In this document: positions 34,922-45,139 of the stretch, in pieces
Layout of the letters: each line of letters opens with the position of its first letter
How positions within the stretch are numbered: position 1 is the first letter of the stretch
NCBI GenBank assembly: GCA_016711095.1
Contig: JADJTP010000001.1
Location: forward strand, 186,001-250,000
Reading direction: 5' to 3'
Source of the DNA: Actinomycetales bacterium
Lineage (GTDB): Bacteria; Actinomycetota; Actinomycetes; Actinomycetales; Dermatophilaceae
DNA: 64,000 nt
Program-made: the position numbers and the translations under genes
Notes under the pieces: model-generated
The model's input: the letters and a program-made list of their open reading frames with translations, nothing else
Database searches by the model: none
Told to the model about the DNA's origin: nothing

Positions 34922-37900
34922 GTGAGGCCACCTCCGCCGCGATCGGGCACCGACCGTCCGACGTTGTCGTTGGAGGACAAGTTCACCGTCGACGAGGGGA
35001 TGATCCACCTCACCGGTGTCCAGGCACTCGTGCGCCTTCCCCTCGTGCAACGACGACTCGATCTCGCCCAGGGACTCAACACCGCGACCTTCATCTCCGG
35101 CTATCCCGGGTCGCCCCTCGGGGGCTATGACCTGGAGCTGCAACGCCGGCTGGGGCTGCTCCAGCAGCACCACGTCGTCCATCAGATGGGCGTCAATGAG
35201 GAGCTCGGCGCGACGGCCGTCATGGGCAGCCAGCTGGCCACGCAACTGCCGACTCCGCGCTACGACGGGGTGCTGGGGCTGTGGTACGGCAAGGCCAACG
35301 GCTTCGACCGGGCACTCGATGCGCTGCGCCAGGCCAATCTCGCCGGCACCGTGCGCACCGGCGGCGCGCTGGCACTGGTCGGCGACGACCCGACGGCCAA
35401 GTCGTCGCCGACACCCGGGGCGAGTGAGGTTGCCGCCGCCGCGATCTTCATGCCGATGCTCTATCCAGGCGACGTTCAGGAAGTCCTCGACCTCGGCCAG
35501 CATGCCGTCGCACTGTCCCGCTCCAGCGGCCTATGGTGCGCGGTCAAGATGTCGACGTCGGTGGCCGACGGGTCGGGGTCGGCGTTCGTCGCTCCCGATC
35601 GGGTGCAGCCGGTCATGGTCGACATCGATCTCGACGGTCGCCCCTATCTGCACACGCCGTCCACCCACATGTACGGCTCGCGGGTCATGGACATGGAGCA
35701 CACCATGGTCTATGGCCGGATGCGGGCGGCGCTGGCCTATGCCCGGGCCAACGACATCAACCGGATCACCCTGCGCACCGACGCCGACCGGATCGGGATC
35801 ATCTCCTCCGGCAAGACCTATTTCGACCTGCGCCAGACCCTTCGCGAGCTCGGGCTCGACGACGACGAGTTGCATCGGCTCGGGGTTCGACTGCTGCAGC
35901 TGCGGATGCCCTATCCGCTGGAGGGCCGGATCGTCCGCGAGTTCGCCCAAGGGCTGGCGGAGATCCTCGTGCTGGAGGACAAGCGCCCATTCGTCGAGCT
36001 CTTCGTCAAGGACGAGCTGTATGGTCTGCCCGACCGGCCGCTGGTCCTCGGCAAACTCGATGAGGACGGCCGGTGGCTCGTGCCCATCCACGCCGAGCTC
36101 GACACCGTCTCGATCGCGCGGCTGGTCGCTGGGCGACTGCTCAAGCGGGCAGCCCCGGGCGAGCTGACGATCCTGCAGGATCGCCTGGAGCGGATCACCC
36201 GCCCCCGCAGCCTCGCCGCCCTGCCGTTGTCTCGCTCGCCCTATTTCTGCTCGGGCTGCCCGCACAACAGCTCGGTTGCCGGAGTGCCGGCCGGAACGGT
36301 CGTCGGTGCCGGCACCGGCTGCCACGTCCTGGCGGTCTTCATGCGCCCGGAGGAGGTCGGCGACATCCTGGGCATCACAGCGATGGGCAACGAAGGCGCC
36401 CAGTGGATCGGGGCGTCGGCATTCACCGACATGCCCCACTTCCTGCAGAACATCGGCGACGGGACCTACGCCCACTCCGGCAGCCTGGCCATCCGCGCGG
36501 CTGTCGCGGCTGGGGTCAACATCACCTACAAGCTGCTCTACAACGACCACGTCGCGATGACCGGCGCGCAACCTGCGATCGGCATCGCCGGCGTCCCCGA
36601 CCTCGTGACGACGCTGCTCGCCGAAGGGGTGCGCGAGGTCATCGTCACGACCGAGGACCTGAGCCGGTATGCCGCTGTGCGCCTGCCCGGCGGGGCGCAG
36701 GTGTGGGACCGCTCACGGATTCCGGAGGCCGTCGCCCGGCTGAGCGCCGTTGTGGGCGTGACCGTGCTCATCCACGACCAGGAATGCGCGACCGAGAAGC
36801 GCCGTCGGCGCAAGCGCGGGACCCTGCAGGCACCGGCGACGCGCATCCTCATCAACGAGGCGGTCTGCGAGGGCTGCGGCGACTGCGGCGTGAAGTCCAA
36901 CTGCCTGTCGGTACACCCGGTCGAGACCGAGTTCGGCCGCAAGACCCAGATCCACCAACCCTCCTGCAACCTTGACTACTCCTGTCTGGACGGCAACTGC
37001 CCGTCGTTCGTCAAGGTCGTCCCCGGCGGTTCCGCTGGGCGTCGGGGCGGGGCGGGCCCCCTGCTGAGCGGCGAGGAGCTGCCCGAGCCAACCCTGCGCG
37101 TGCCCAGCGATGAGTTCGCCATGCGCATCTGCGGCATCGGCGGCACCGGTGTCGTCACCGTCGCGCAGACGCTCGCCACGGCGGCTCTTCTGGATGGTCG
37201 CTTCGTCCGAGGGCTCGATCAGACCGGACTGGCCCAGAAGGGCGGCCCGGTCGTGTCGGACCTGCGGATCACCAAGACGCCGCTGGACCAGGCCAACAAA
37301 CTCACCGTCGCCGACTGCGACCTCTTCCTCGCCTGCGACGTCCTCGTCGGTGCGCAACAGCATCTGCTCACCGTCGCCGACCCCGAACGCACCATTGCGA
37401 TCACCTCGACCGCCCAGGTCCCGACCGGGCAGATGGTCGTCGACACCCAGCTCGCCTTCCCCGAGCTGGCGATGTTGCTCGGGCGCATCGAGGCCTCCGC
37501 GCGTGCCGCAGAGGGCATCGCCTTCGACGCCTCCGCGATCGCCGAGCGGCTCTTCGGCACCGACCAGGTCGCCAACATCCTGCTCGTCGGGGCGGCATAC
37601 CAGGCCGGCGCCCTGCCGTTGCGCGCCGAGTCCATCGAGGCAGCGCTGACCCTCAACGGTGTCGCGGTCGAGACGAACATCCAAGCCTTCCGGCGCGGTC
37701 GTCAGGTGGTCGCCGACCTCGCGGGGCTCGATGCCCGTGTCGACGGCACCGCCCGCCCGCCCGGGACCCCTAAGCCGCCCCCGCCCGTGCTCGTGCTGCC
37801 GCGGGAGATCCGGGCCATCACCGATCTCGTGCACGCCGAGGCGGGCTCGGAGCTCGCCCGGCTGGTCGCGCGGCGGGTGCCGATGCTGCGCGACTATCAG

Positions 37901-38809
37901 GACGCGGCATACGCACGCCGGTATGCCGCCCGCGTCGAGCGGGTGCGCGCGGCCGAAGCCGATCGGGTGCCGGGCAGCGTCGCGCTGGCCGAGGCGGTGG
38001 CCTTCTCGCTGTCCAAACTGATGTCGTACAAGGACGAGTACGAGGTGGCGCGGCTGCACCGCGACCCGGCGTTCCGGGCCGAGTTGGTCGAGCGTTTCGG
38101 CGACGGCGCGGCATACTCCTTCATGCTCTTGCCGCCGATGCTCAAGGCCGTCGGCCGACGCCAGAAGATCGGCCTGAAAGGCCCGGCAGGCCGGGTCGCG
38201 TTCGGAGTGCTTGCGCCGATGAAACGGCTGCGGCACACCCGATTCGACCCGTTCGGGCGCGATCACGTGCGGGTCCTCGAGCGGGAGCTCATTTCCGACT
38301 ACGAGGCGCTGCTCGACGAGATCGTGGATCGGCTGAGCCCTGACAACGTCGCCGTCGCCGTCGAACTCGCCGCGCTGCCAGACCTCGTGCGCGGTTATGA
38401 CGAGGTCAAGCTGCGCAACGTCGAGCGCTATCGCGAGCAGGTGGCGCGACTGCGCACCCAACTCACGGACGGCCGTCTCGTCGTGCAGCGGCTCGACGTC
38501 GACCCGTCGCCTGCAGCCAACGCGGGTCGCGCGGGTGGCGCGGCACGGGAAGAGCTGGTGCCGGAGGCGGTCGTTCCGGCTGGCACCCGCGCCGGCGCCA
38601 CCCGCCACCGTCGGGGGCGGCGCGCCCGGCACGGCAACCTCGAGCACGATGTCGCCAGCGAGGGCCGGATCGAGCCGAGCACGGCCGCACTGATGGACGG
38701 TGCCCCACCTGGTGGCACGAGCGGGCGCGACCAGCCCGAGCGTCGGACCCAGACGGGCGTGCGCGGCGACGGGACGACCGAGGGCGACACCGAGCACCTT
38801 CCCGGCTAG
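34922..38809 (+). CDS. Indolepyruvate ferredoxin oxidoreductase, fused alpha/beta/gamma-type
   Basis: A 1295-residue thiamine-diphosphate/iron-sulfur enzyme that oxidatively decarboxylates aryl-pyruvates to acyl-CoA with ferredoxin. The order is pyrimidine-binding domain (FISGYPGSPLGGYD, ~58), TPP domain (PYFCSGCPHNSS; GAGTGCHVLAV), an Fe-S region with VCEGCGDCGVKSNC and CNLDYSCLDGNC, a gamma domain (GIGGTGVVTVAQTLA) and a C-terminal DUF6537-like portion. The final ~90 residues are Arg/Gly-rich and disordered. GTG start. Stands alone; would serve aromatic amino acid catabolism. Confidence 0.9.
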   Translation: MRPPPPRSGTDRPTLSLEDKFTVDEGMIHLTGVQALVRLPLVQRRLDLAQGLNTATFISGYPGSPLGGYDLELQRRLGLLQQHHVVHQMGVNEELGATAVMGSQLATQLPTPRYDGVLGLWYGKANGFDRALDALRQANLAGTVRTGGALALVGDDPTAKSSPTPGASEVAAAAIFMPMLYPGDVQEVLDLGQHAVALSRSSGLWCAVKMSTSVADGSGSAFVAPDRVQPVMVDIDLDGRPYLHTPSTHMYGSRVMDMEHTMVYGRMRAALAYARANDINRITLRTDADRIGIISSGKTYFDLRQTLRELGLDDDELHRLGVRLLQLRMPYPLEGRIVREFAQGLAEILVLEDKRPFVELFVKDELYGLPDRPLVLGKLDEDGRWLVPIHAELDTVSIARLVAGRLLKRAAPGELTILQDRLERITRPRSLAALPLSRSPYFCSGCPHNSSVAGVPAGTVVGAGTGCHVLAVFMRPEEVGDILGITAMGNEGAQWIGASAFTDMPHFLQNIGDGTYAHSGSLAIRAAVAAGVNITYKLLYNDHVAMTGAQPAIGIAGVPDLVTTLLAEGVREVIVTTEDLSRYAAVRLPGGAQVWDRSRIPEAVARLSAVVGVTVLIHDQECATEKRRRRKRGTLQAPATRILINEAVCEGCGDCGVKSNCLSVHPVETEFGRKTQIHQPSCNLDYSCLDGNCPSFVKVVPGGSAGRRGGAGPLLSGEELPEPTLRVPSDEFAMRICGIGGTGVVTVAQTLATAALLDGRFVRGLDQTGLAQKGGPVVSDLRITKTPLDQANKLTVADCDLFLACDVLVGAQQHLLTVADPERTIAITSTAQVPTGQMVVDTQLAFPELAMLLGRIEASARAAEGIAFDASAIAERLFGTDQVANILLVGAAYQAGALPLRAESIEAALTLNGVAVETNIQAFRRGRQVVADLAGLDARVDGTARPPGTPKPPPPVLVLPREIRAITDLVHAEAGSELARLVARRVPMLRDYQDAAYARRYAARVERVRAAEADRVPGSVALAEAVAFSLSKLMSYKDEYEVARLHRDPAFRAELVERFGDGAAYSFMLLPPMLKAVGRRQKIGLKGPAGRVAFGVLAPMKRLRHTRFDPFGRDHVRVLERELISDYEALLDEIVDRLSPDNVAVAVELAALPDLVRGYDEVKLRNVERYREQVARLRTQLTDGRLVVQRLDVDPSPAANAGRAGGAAREELVPEAVVPAGTRAGATRHRRGRRARHGNLEHDVASEGRIEPSTAALMDGAPPGGTSGRDQPERRTQTGVRGDGTTEGDTEHLPG

Positions 38810-38821
38810 CTCGCGGCGGCT

Positions 38822-39295
38822 TCAGTCCGGCATGAGCGATGCGGCGAGGGTCGCGCCGAGCTCCCAACAGCTCTGCAGGGAGTCGCGAGTCGGCGGACCG
38901 AGGACGACCGCGTCGGCGGCAGCCGGCCGCCACTGTAGGCCGGTGGCGATGGTGTGCACCGAGCGTTGGGCGCCGACGACGTCGAGGTTGCCGTGGACAT
39001 AGAGCCCATAGGCCAGGCCAATGGTCGCGGCCTGACAGGGGTAGTAGATCTGGTCGAAGAAGTGCTTGAGCGCTCCCGACATGTAGCCGATGTTCGCCGG
39101 CGTCCCGAGCACGATCGCTGCCGCGCCGAGCACGTCGGAGGCGGTCGCGGCCAGGGCCGGGCGAATGACGACGTCGACGCCCTCGACACCATCGGCCCTG
39201 GTGCCCTCCAGGGTCGCCGCGAGCATGGCCTCCAGTGCCGGCGAGGTCGTGTGATGGACCACGAGAAGGGTGCGGGAGGGGGGTGGCTGGCTCAC
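38822..39295 (-). CDS. Flavodoxin/NADPH-dependent FMN reductase-like protein
   Basis: A 157-residue protein of flavodoxin fold. N-terminal strand LLVVHHTTSPALEAML lies in the FMN phosphate-loop position, and the central GTPANIGYMSGALKHFFDQIYY is typical of the FMN-binding NAD(P)H reductase family. GTG start. Ends 12 bp from the convergent 3' end of the oxidoreductase gene. Substrate unknown. Confidence 0.82.
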   Translation of the reverse strand: MSQPPPSRTLLVVHHTTSPALEAMLAATLEGTRADGVEGVDVVIRPALAATASDVLGAAAIVLGTPANIGYMSGALKHFFDQIYYPCQAATIGLAYGLYVHGNLDVVGAQRSVHTIATGLQWRPAAADAVVLGPPTRDSLQSCWELGATLAASLMPD

Positions 39296-39339
39296 CCCCT
39301 CACCGTATGCCGCGCCCGCTGGATCTGACGCGGCGCAGG

Positions 39340-39912
39340 TCAGCCGGTGACGGCCGGGAGCGCTACGGGCGACCCGACGTCGATCCCATGGCGTTCGGCA
39401 ACGCCGGCTGCCAGCTCGATGACTGCAATCGCGGGACGGTCGCTCGGATTGCGGAAGACCGTCGGGTAGGTCTCGGGGGTGACGCTGCGTTCCACGTGGA
39501 CGACCATGCCCTCGGCACCGATCCAGAGAATGTCGATGGGGAAGCGCATGCCCTTCATCCAGATGCCCTGCACGCCGGGCCTCGTCATCCGAAAGAGCAT
39601 CCCCTGGTCGGCGGGGAGACTGTCGAGAACGGACAGCCCCCGGGCCTGTTCCTGCGCCGACCGGGCTTCCATGATCTGGAAGGTGACCCCGCCGACCGGC
39701 ACCGGGACCGTGGACGTAGCCGCGGACCCTGGCGCGGGCGTCGAGGCGGCGGTCGCAGCGGTGCCTCCCGCTGGGGCGGGCCCGGTCGACTCACCCGAGT
39801 CGGTGCTGCAGCTCGCGAGGGCGAGCGACAACGCCACCCCCGCGGCCCCGGCCGCGGGCCGGAAGCGGGCGGGCCGGAAGCCGGCGCGCCGAACGGTGCA
39901 GCGGCTACTCAT
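39340..39912 (-). CDS. DUF192 family lipoprotein
   Basis: A 190-residue secreted protein. Signal peptide with lipobox LASC near residue 35, a Thr/Ala/Pro linker, then the DUF192 domain with EARSAQEQARGLS, GMLFRM, GIWMKGMRFPIDILWI and AVIELAAGVAERHGI. DUF192 is widespread with unknown role. It starts 7 bp after the phosphofructokinase stop, so it is in that transcript. Confidence 0.85.
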   Translation of the reverse strand: MSSRCTVRRAGFRPARFRPAAGAAGVALSLALASCSTDSGESTGPAPAGGTAATAASTPAPGSAATSTVPVPVGGVTFQIMEARSAQEQARGLSVLDSLPADQGMLFRMTRPGVQGIWMKGMRFPIDILWIGAEGMVVHVERSVTPETYPTVFRNPSDRPAIAVIELAAGVAERHGIDVGSPVALPAVTG

Positions 39913-39919
39913 CGAGTGG

Positions 39920-42139
39920 TCATTGCTGGGGCTCCGGCTCCTGGGCCAGGGCGGTGAGGATACGGGTGAGGTGGAGCCACCATTGCGTGAGCGGGCGACG
40001 GTGCTCCCAGTCAACGAGGTCCTCGAAGTGCGCCAGCGAGGTCCGGGTGAGTCCGCCGTGTTCGAGGCCGACGGCGATCGCGTCGGCGCGTCCGGCATCG
40101 AGCGCCTCGGTGATGGCGTCGATGGCTTCGGCGGCCAGCCGGGTAGCAAGTACCCGATCGAACGGTGATGGATCTCCACCCTGCTGGGCGTGGCCGAGGA
40201 CGATCTGGCGCACGTCATAGAGGTCGCCGCCCTCGGCCTCGAAGATCCGGGCGATGACGTCCGTTGAATAGTGCGTGTCGGCGCCCTCGGCGCGCACCGC
40301 GAGGAACAGTCCACGACCATCGCGGAAGCGCCTCGCCATTCGCTCGACGTCGGCTTGGAGCGACCGCACGGTAACACCGGTCTCGGGGAGGTAGACCTGT
40401 TCGGCCCCGGCGGAAAGTGCCGAAAGCATTGCGAGATAGCCGCATTCGCGGCCCATCGTCTCGATGACGAAGCATCGATTGGCGGCCATCGCCGACTGCT
40501 TGACTCGGTCGATCGTCTGGACGATGGTGTTCACTGCGGTGTCGGAGCCGACCGTGAGCTCGGTGCCGGGCAGGTTGTTGTCGATCGTCGCCGGCAGACA
40601 CACTACGGGGATGCCCAGCGACGGATAGCGGCGGCGTTCGGTGCTGAGCCGGTGCGCCTGCCGGTAGCCGTCGAACCCGCTGATGACAAGCAGAGCGTCG
40701 ATGCGGTAGGTCTCGACGGCGCGGGCAACGGCATACACCTGGCTGTCCGCGAGCTCTTCGCGTCGAGAGCCGAGCTCGGCGCCGCCTCGGCCGGTCCACC
40801 CCTCGACGTCGCCGATCGTCAGCTCGCGAACCCGACCCTCGCTCAGCCCGGAGAAGCCCGCCTCGATGCCGAGCACGACGTGGCCGGCGTCGAGCGCGAG
40901 TCGGGTCGCGGCGCGGACCGCCGTGTTCATCCCGGGCGCCAGCCCGCCACTGAGCAGGATGCCGAGGCGCCGACCTTCAGCGGCGGGAGACTCCTTGGGG
41001 TGCGAGAGCCTGCGCAGCAGCTCGAACAGCTCGGCATAACTGTCGCCACGCGCGGCGAGGGCCTCGTCGTAGCGCCCGACGTCAACGAGGGACGCGACCC
41101 GCTGGTTCTCGCGGACCGCCCGCATCAGCGGCGCACGGCGCACCCGGTTGCGGTGCAGGCCGACAAGTTGCGGAGGGTCACCCGGCGACGCCGCGAGCAA
41201 GCTGGCGGCCGCCTCGAAGCCCATCATCGTGGCCATCGAACGGTCGAAGGCGCTGGGGGCCCCGCCGCGTTGGACGTGGCCGAGGATGGTCACGCGTGCC
41301 TGCTCGCCCAGGCGGGTCTGCAACTCGTTGCGCACCTCGTGTGCGGTGATCGGGCGGCCGGACCGATCGCGCGCCCCCTCGGCGACGATGACGATCGAGT
41401 CCCGTCGACCACGCGCCCGGGCGCTGCGCAGGCTTTCGCAGAGCTCGTCCTGCCAGCCGTCGCCGGGCGGGGCCTCGGGGATCAGGGCGAAGTCACAGCC
41501 GCCGGCGATGGCCGCCGTGAGCGCCAGATATCCGCAGCGGCGGCCCATGACCTCGACCACGAAGGTCCGCTGATGGCTCGCCGCCGTCGAGGCGATGGCG
41601 TCGACCGCCTCGATGATCCGGTGCAGCGCGCTGTCGGCGCCGATGGTCATGTCCGTGCCGATCATGTCGTTGTCGATCGACCCGACGATGCCGGTGATCA
41701 TGAGGCTCGGGTGGGCGTCGGCGACCTGCTGACCCAGCTCCCCGTCCTGGACGAGTTCGGCGAGCAGACTGGGCCATTCCTCGGCCAGAGTGTTGGCGCC
41801 GGTGAGGCTGCCGTCGCCGCCGATGACGACGATCCGGTCGATCCCGTGGGAGACCAGATGGTATGCCGCCCGGCGTCGCCCCGCGCGCTCGCGAAACTCC
41901 GCAGACCGGGCAGTCCCGATGACCGTCCCGCCCAGGTGCTGGATGCCGCTGACGTCTTTCCAGCCGAGTTGGACGATGCCGGTGCCGTCGACGGCGCCTT
42001 GGTAGCCCTCGCGGATCGCGAATACCTCTGCGCCGAAATGGATTCCGGCTCTCACCACGGCCCGGACCGCGGCATTCATGCCCTGGGCGTCTCCGCCGCT
42101 GGTGAGCACGCCGATGCGACGGGGCACGTCCGTGGTCAT
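39920..42139 (-). CDS. Two-domain 6-phosphofructokinase (eukaryote-like tandem fusion)
   Basis: A 739-residue protein made of two PfkA-type halves. The N-half has TSGGDAQGMN (13-22), IGGDGS, SIDNDMIGTDMTIG, VMGRRCGY and LGHVQRGGAPSAFDR, with the catalytic Asp of the IDND motif. The C-half has LLSGGLAPGMNT, ISGFDGY in place of the GGDGS nucleotide loop, and TIDNNLPGTE, where the catalytic Asp is Asn. So the N-half should be the enzyme and the C-half regulatory, the same division as animal and fungal PFK. The start ATG at 42139 has GGAAGG nine bases upstream; an ATG three codons earlier overlaps that site. Confidence 0.88.
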   Translation of the reverse strand: MTTDVPRRIGVLTSGGDAQGMNAAVRAVVRAGIHFGAEVFAIREGYQGAVDGTGIVQLGWKDVSGIQHLGGTVIGTARSAEFRERAGRRRAAYHLVSHGIDRIVVIGGDGSLTGANTLAEEWPSLLAELVQDGELGQQVADAHPSLMITGIVGSIDNDMIGTDMTIGADSALHRIIEAVDAIASTAASHQRTFVVEVMGRRCGYLALTAAIAGGCDFALIPEAPPGDGWQDELCESLRSARARGRRDSIVIVAEGARDRSGRPITAHEVRNELQTRLGEQARVTILGHVQRGGAPSAFDRSMATMMGFEAAASLLAASPGDPPQLVGLHRNRVRRAPLMRAVRENQRVASLVDVGRYDEALAARGDSYAELFELLRRLSHPKESPAAEGRRLGILLSGGLAPGMNTAVRAATRLALDAGHVVLGIEAGFSGLSEGRVRELTIGDVEGWTGRGGAELGSRREELADSQVYAVARAVETYRIDALLVISGFDGYRQAHRLSTERRRYPSLGIPVVCLPATIDNNLPGTELTVGSDTAVNTIVQTIDRVKQSAMAANRCFVIETMGRECGYLAMLSALSAGAEQVYLPETGVTVRSLQADVERMARRFRDGRGLFLAVRAEGADTHYSTDVIARIFEAEGGDLYDVRQIVLGHAQQGGDPSPFDRVLATRLAAEAIDAITEALDAGRADAIAVGLEHGGLTRTSLAHFEDLVDWEHRRPLTQWWLHLTRILTALAQEPEPQQ

Positions 42140-42201
42140 GGCATTCATCCTTCCCCGCCTGACCGGCGCGGCGCTAGTCGGGTCGGCGAGGGCTCCCACT
42201 G

Positions 42202-44109
42202 TCAGGACTTCACGGGGATCACTTCAGGTGACTCGGCGAGCCCCGCGACGACGAGGGCCACCGGACAGCCGAGGTCTTGCAGGCGACGCGCGAGTTCGCC
42301 GACGTCACCCATCCCGTCGCCACCGGTGTCGCTCCCGGCGCCTGAGACGAGGTGATCTGGTGCGATCCCGAGGTCGGCCCGCACCCAATGGGTGACCGAC
42401 GCGCCGGTTGCCGCCTGCAACGGGCCGACCAACGCTGCGGCGGCCGGAGGGGCAACGAGGACAATCCGGCTCAGCCGAGGCGCCGCAGTCGAGATGACGG
42501 CTCCCGCCGTAGAAGCCGAAGCTGTCGACGAGGCCGAGGCCGAGGCGGAGGCCGAGGCCGTCGCCGAAGCCGCCGAAGCGGCGGCTGCCACGGCTGCCGC
42601 TGCGGTCTCGCGTCGCCAGACGAGCGCGTGGTAGCCGGCCACCAATCCGGTCGCCGCAAACAGCCCGCAGGGCCTACTGATCTGGCGAAGCAGGCGGTCA
42701 GCCCCGACCCCGCTGACTGCGACGTCGACGACCTGGGTGAGCACGACGACGGCGGCGATGAGGCCGACGAGCGCCGCGAGCCCGAACACGACGGTGAGAT
42801 AGACCCGCCGCGCGGTGCTCCCTGCGCCGCCGGCGACATCGGATGACCTCGGCTGCCACGCTCGCCACCAGGTGGGCCCGCCGACGGCAAGAAGGCTCAC
42901 CCCGGCGAGCGCCAACTGCAGGGTCGCACTGCGTTCGATCTGGGCGCCCGCGGCGTCGAGCGCGGTGGCGACGAGCATCCCGATTCCCGTGGCGGCGCTC
43001 GCCAGGCCCAGCGTCGACACGATCAACCGAGCAGCCAGCTGGGCACCGCCGGATCCCGCGCGCAACGCCCGAGCGTGCAGCAGCCACACGGCGGCGCCGA
43101 CCAGCGCGAGGGCGAGTCCGATGGGCAGGGTGTCGAGCCGACTTCCCAGGGGCGCGGCGGTCTCGACGAGGACCCGCAACATGGCGTAGGTGGCTGTTGC
43201 GGCGCCGACGAGCGCCACGGCTGCGGCGGCAGCGACGCCGAGGGCGACGGTGACGATCTCGCGGATCACGCTGGGACCGCCGGCACTTCCGCGCCGGTCC
43301 CGATGCACCCACCACACGAACGCGCCACCGCTTGCCCACACCAGTGCGCCCAGCACCGGCTGCCACCACGAGCCCCGGGCAGCGGATCCGGTCGTGATCG
43401 GATCGACGAGCGCATCGAACAGCCGAGAGAAGGTCATGCCGAGCGCCGCGATCGCGCCGCCCGCGCCCACGACCAGCCCGTATGCCGTGCCGGCTGCGGG
43501 CGCGAGGTCGGTGAGCTCTCTGGTCTGGGTCGGGCCCTTCGTCGGGTGTGCGGCCATCCACCGGTGCCACAGCCAGACGCCTGCCCAGACGAGGCCGGCC
43601 GACGCGCTCGAGGCGTCCCACCGGCCGTGCACGAGCTCGGAGATCGCCGAGAGGGCCGTGCTGGCGCCGATGACGAGGCTGAGCGTGGACATCGCCGCGA
43701 GATACAGGACCCACAGCTCCGAACGGCGTTCGGCAGGAGCGGCCAGTCGTCGCCAGAGGGCCCACCACAGGGCCAGCGCGGCCGGTCCGGCGACCAGAAC
43801 AGCGGCGAGAGGTTCCGACAACCTCCGCACGCGACCCGCGCCAGCGCGGAGTCCTTCGACGCGCCCGGCGTCCCAGACGACGGCGAGCACTCCGGCCAGG
43901 CCGACGGACGCCACGACGATGAGGATGGCGAGCAGCGCGAGGGTGACCAGGCGCCGGGCCGCGCCTTGCGGCGAGGCCGGGGTGAAGGCAGTGGGGGGAT
44001 CCTCGGCGTGCTGAGGTCGCTGGTCGGCCGCCCGAGATCGGGCGACGACAGCCGCGGCCGCGCCGACAGCCACGATGAGAACGAAGACGAGGACGGTAAA
44101 ACCGATCAT
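42202..44109 (-). CDS. Polytopic membrane protein with DUF5671-like repeats
   Basis: A 635-residue protein with about a dozen hydrophobic segments (first at residues 2-26), several in a repeated pattern with GLVWAGVWLWHRWMAAH and ALVGAAVWLLHARAL, which resembles DUF5671. Near residues 530-555 there is a pure Ala/Ser/Thr run, and the soluble C-terminus (~100 residues) carries no recognised domain. Function unknown. Ends 62 bp before the phosphofructokinase start. Confidence 0.75.
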   Translation of the reverse strand: MIGFTVLVFVLIVAVGAAAAVVARSRAADQRPQHAEDPPTAFTPASPQGAARRLVTLALLAILIVVASVGLAGVLAVVWDAGRVEGLRAGAGRVRRLSEPLAAVLVAGPAALALWWALWRRLAAPAERRSELWVLYLAAMSTLSLVIGASTALSAISELVHGRWDASSASAGLVWAGVWLWHRWMAAHPTKGPTQTRELTDLAPAAGTAYGLVVGAGGAIAALGMTFSRLFDALVDPITTGSAARGSWWQPVLGALVWASGGAFVWWVHRDRRGSAGGPSVIREIVTVALGVAAAAAVALVGAATATYAMLRVLVETAAPLGSRLDTLPIGLALALVGAAVWLLHARALRAGSGGAQLAARLIVSTLGLASAATGIGMLVATALDAAGAQIERSATLQLALAGVSLLAVGGPTWWRAWQPRSSDVAGGAGSTARRVYLTVVFGLAALVGLIAAVVVLTQVVDVAVSGVGADRLLRQISRPCGLFAATGLVAGYHALVWRRETAAAAVAAAASAASATASASASASASSTASASTAGAVISTAAPRLSRIVLVAPPAAAALVGPLQAATGASVTHWVRADLGIAPDHLVSGAGSDTGGDGMGDVGELARRLQDLGCPVALVVAGLAESPEVIPVKS

Positions 44110-44131
44110 GTGGGGTCCGGTCGTCGTGTCG

Positions 44132-45129
44132 TCAACCTGCGCGGGCGACCGGCAGGTCAAGGTTCGGGTCGTCGCCCAGCCAGGCGACGACGGCGGTGTG
44201 TGCGGCCTCGCGGCCGAGCTCGACGGTGCGGCGCAGCCGGGCCGGGCCGCGGGCCGTGCCCGGCACCGTCGGAGCGTAAGCGGCCGGACGGATCTGGCGG
44301 ACCCGCGGGTGTTCGGCGAGCAGGCGCTCTTCGTCCATCGCGACGGCATACCGGCTGTGCCAGGCGGACAATGCGCCGGGGGCGTGTCTGTGCAGGTACC
44401 GGCGCACGAGGTGGTGTTCGACACGGTTCGGTGGGCTGAGGAGTTCTCCGAGGCGGCGAGTCCGCAGGACCACCGCGTGCGTGGCGCCCTGGGCCAGTGC
44501 GGTGCGGATGGCGACGAGCTCGGTCAGCCCGCCGTCGATGAAGTGCCGGCCACCGAGCTCGATGGGCGGCCCGGCCAGGACCGGCATCCCGGTCGAGGCA
44601 CGCAGGGCCTGGCGCAGCGACTTCTCGTTGTCGATGAGGTGGTGCAGGTCGACGGACTCACCGGTGTCTGTGGCTGTCGCGATGGGGTGGAACGTCGTCG
44701 GATTGGCAAGAACGGCCCCGAAATCCATCGGCACGAGGTCGACGTAGACGGTGTTGACGAGATAGTCGGTGTCGACGACCGGCTGGCCGCGCAACGCCCG
44801 TCGTGGGGCGATGATGCCGCGCATGATCTCGCGGTTCCACCAGGTGTCCATCACCGCGCCGGCGCGGCCGCACAACAGCCAGGCACCGTTGAGGGCTCCG
44901 CCGGACACGCCGTAGACGGCGTCGAACACGGGGTGAGGCCGAGTCCCTCGACCGCGACGACCATCCCCGAGGAGTAGGCCGAGCGTGAGCTGCCTCCTTC
45001 GATCAGCAGCGCGAGGCGGCAGGGATCTGCTCGGTGGCCGGGCGTGCTGGCGCTGGTATGCCGCTCGCGCACCAACCGCTCGACACTCCACTCGGCCAGG
45101 GCTGCGGGCGTGGCTGCGCAGGGGTCCAC
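44132..45129 (-). pseudogene. Patatin-like phospholipase, frameshifted
   Basis: Two frames together make one patatin protein. The N-terminal part, from the GTG at 45129, has the oxyanion-type IEGGSSRSAYSSGMVVAVEG. The C-terminal part has the nucleophile elbow GVSGGALNGAW and the DGG dyad motif in HFIDGGLTELVA. They join if one C is added in the CCCC run near 44935 (expected LGLTP-VFDAVYG). Either a true one-base deletion or a homopolymer consensus error. The gene follows pspC by about 10 bp. Family members cleave acyl esters; some are secreted effectors, but no signal peptide is seen here. Confidence 0.75.
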
Positions 45130-45139
45130 GCCGTCCACC

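Noticed and set aside
36713..38797. 694-codon minus-strand frame inside the indolepyruvate oxidoreductase
   Set aside because: Shadow frame; the plus strand carries all expected cofactor motifs.
42470..42620. Possible simple-repeat or CRISPR-like GAGGCCGAGGC array
   Set aside because: It is the coding sequence of an Ala/Ser run in the membrane protein, not spaced repeats.
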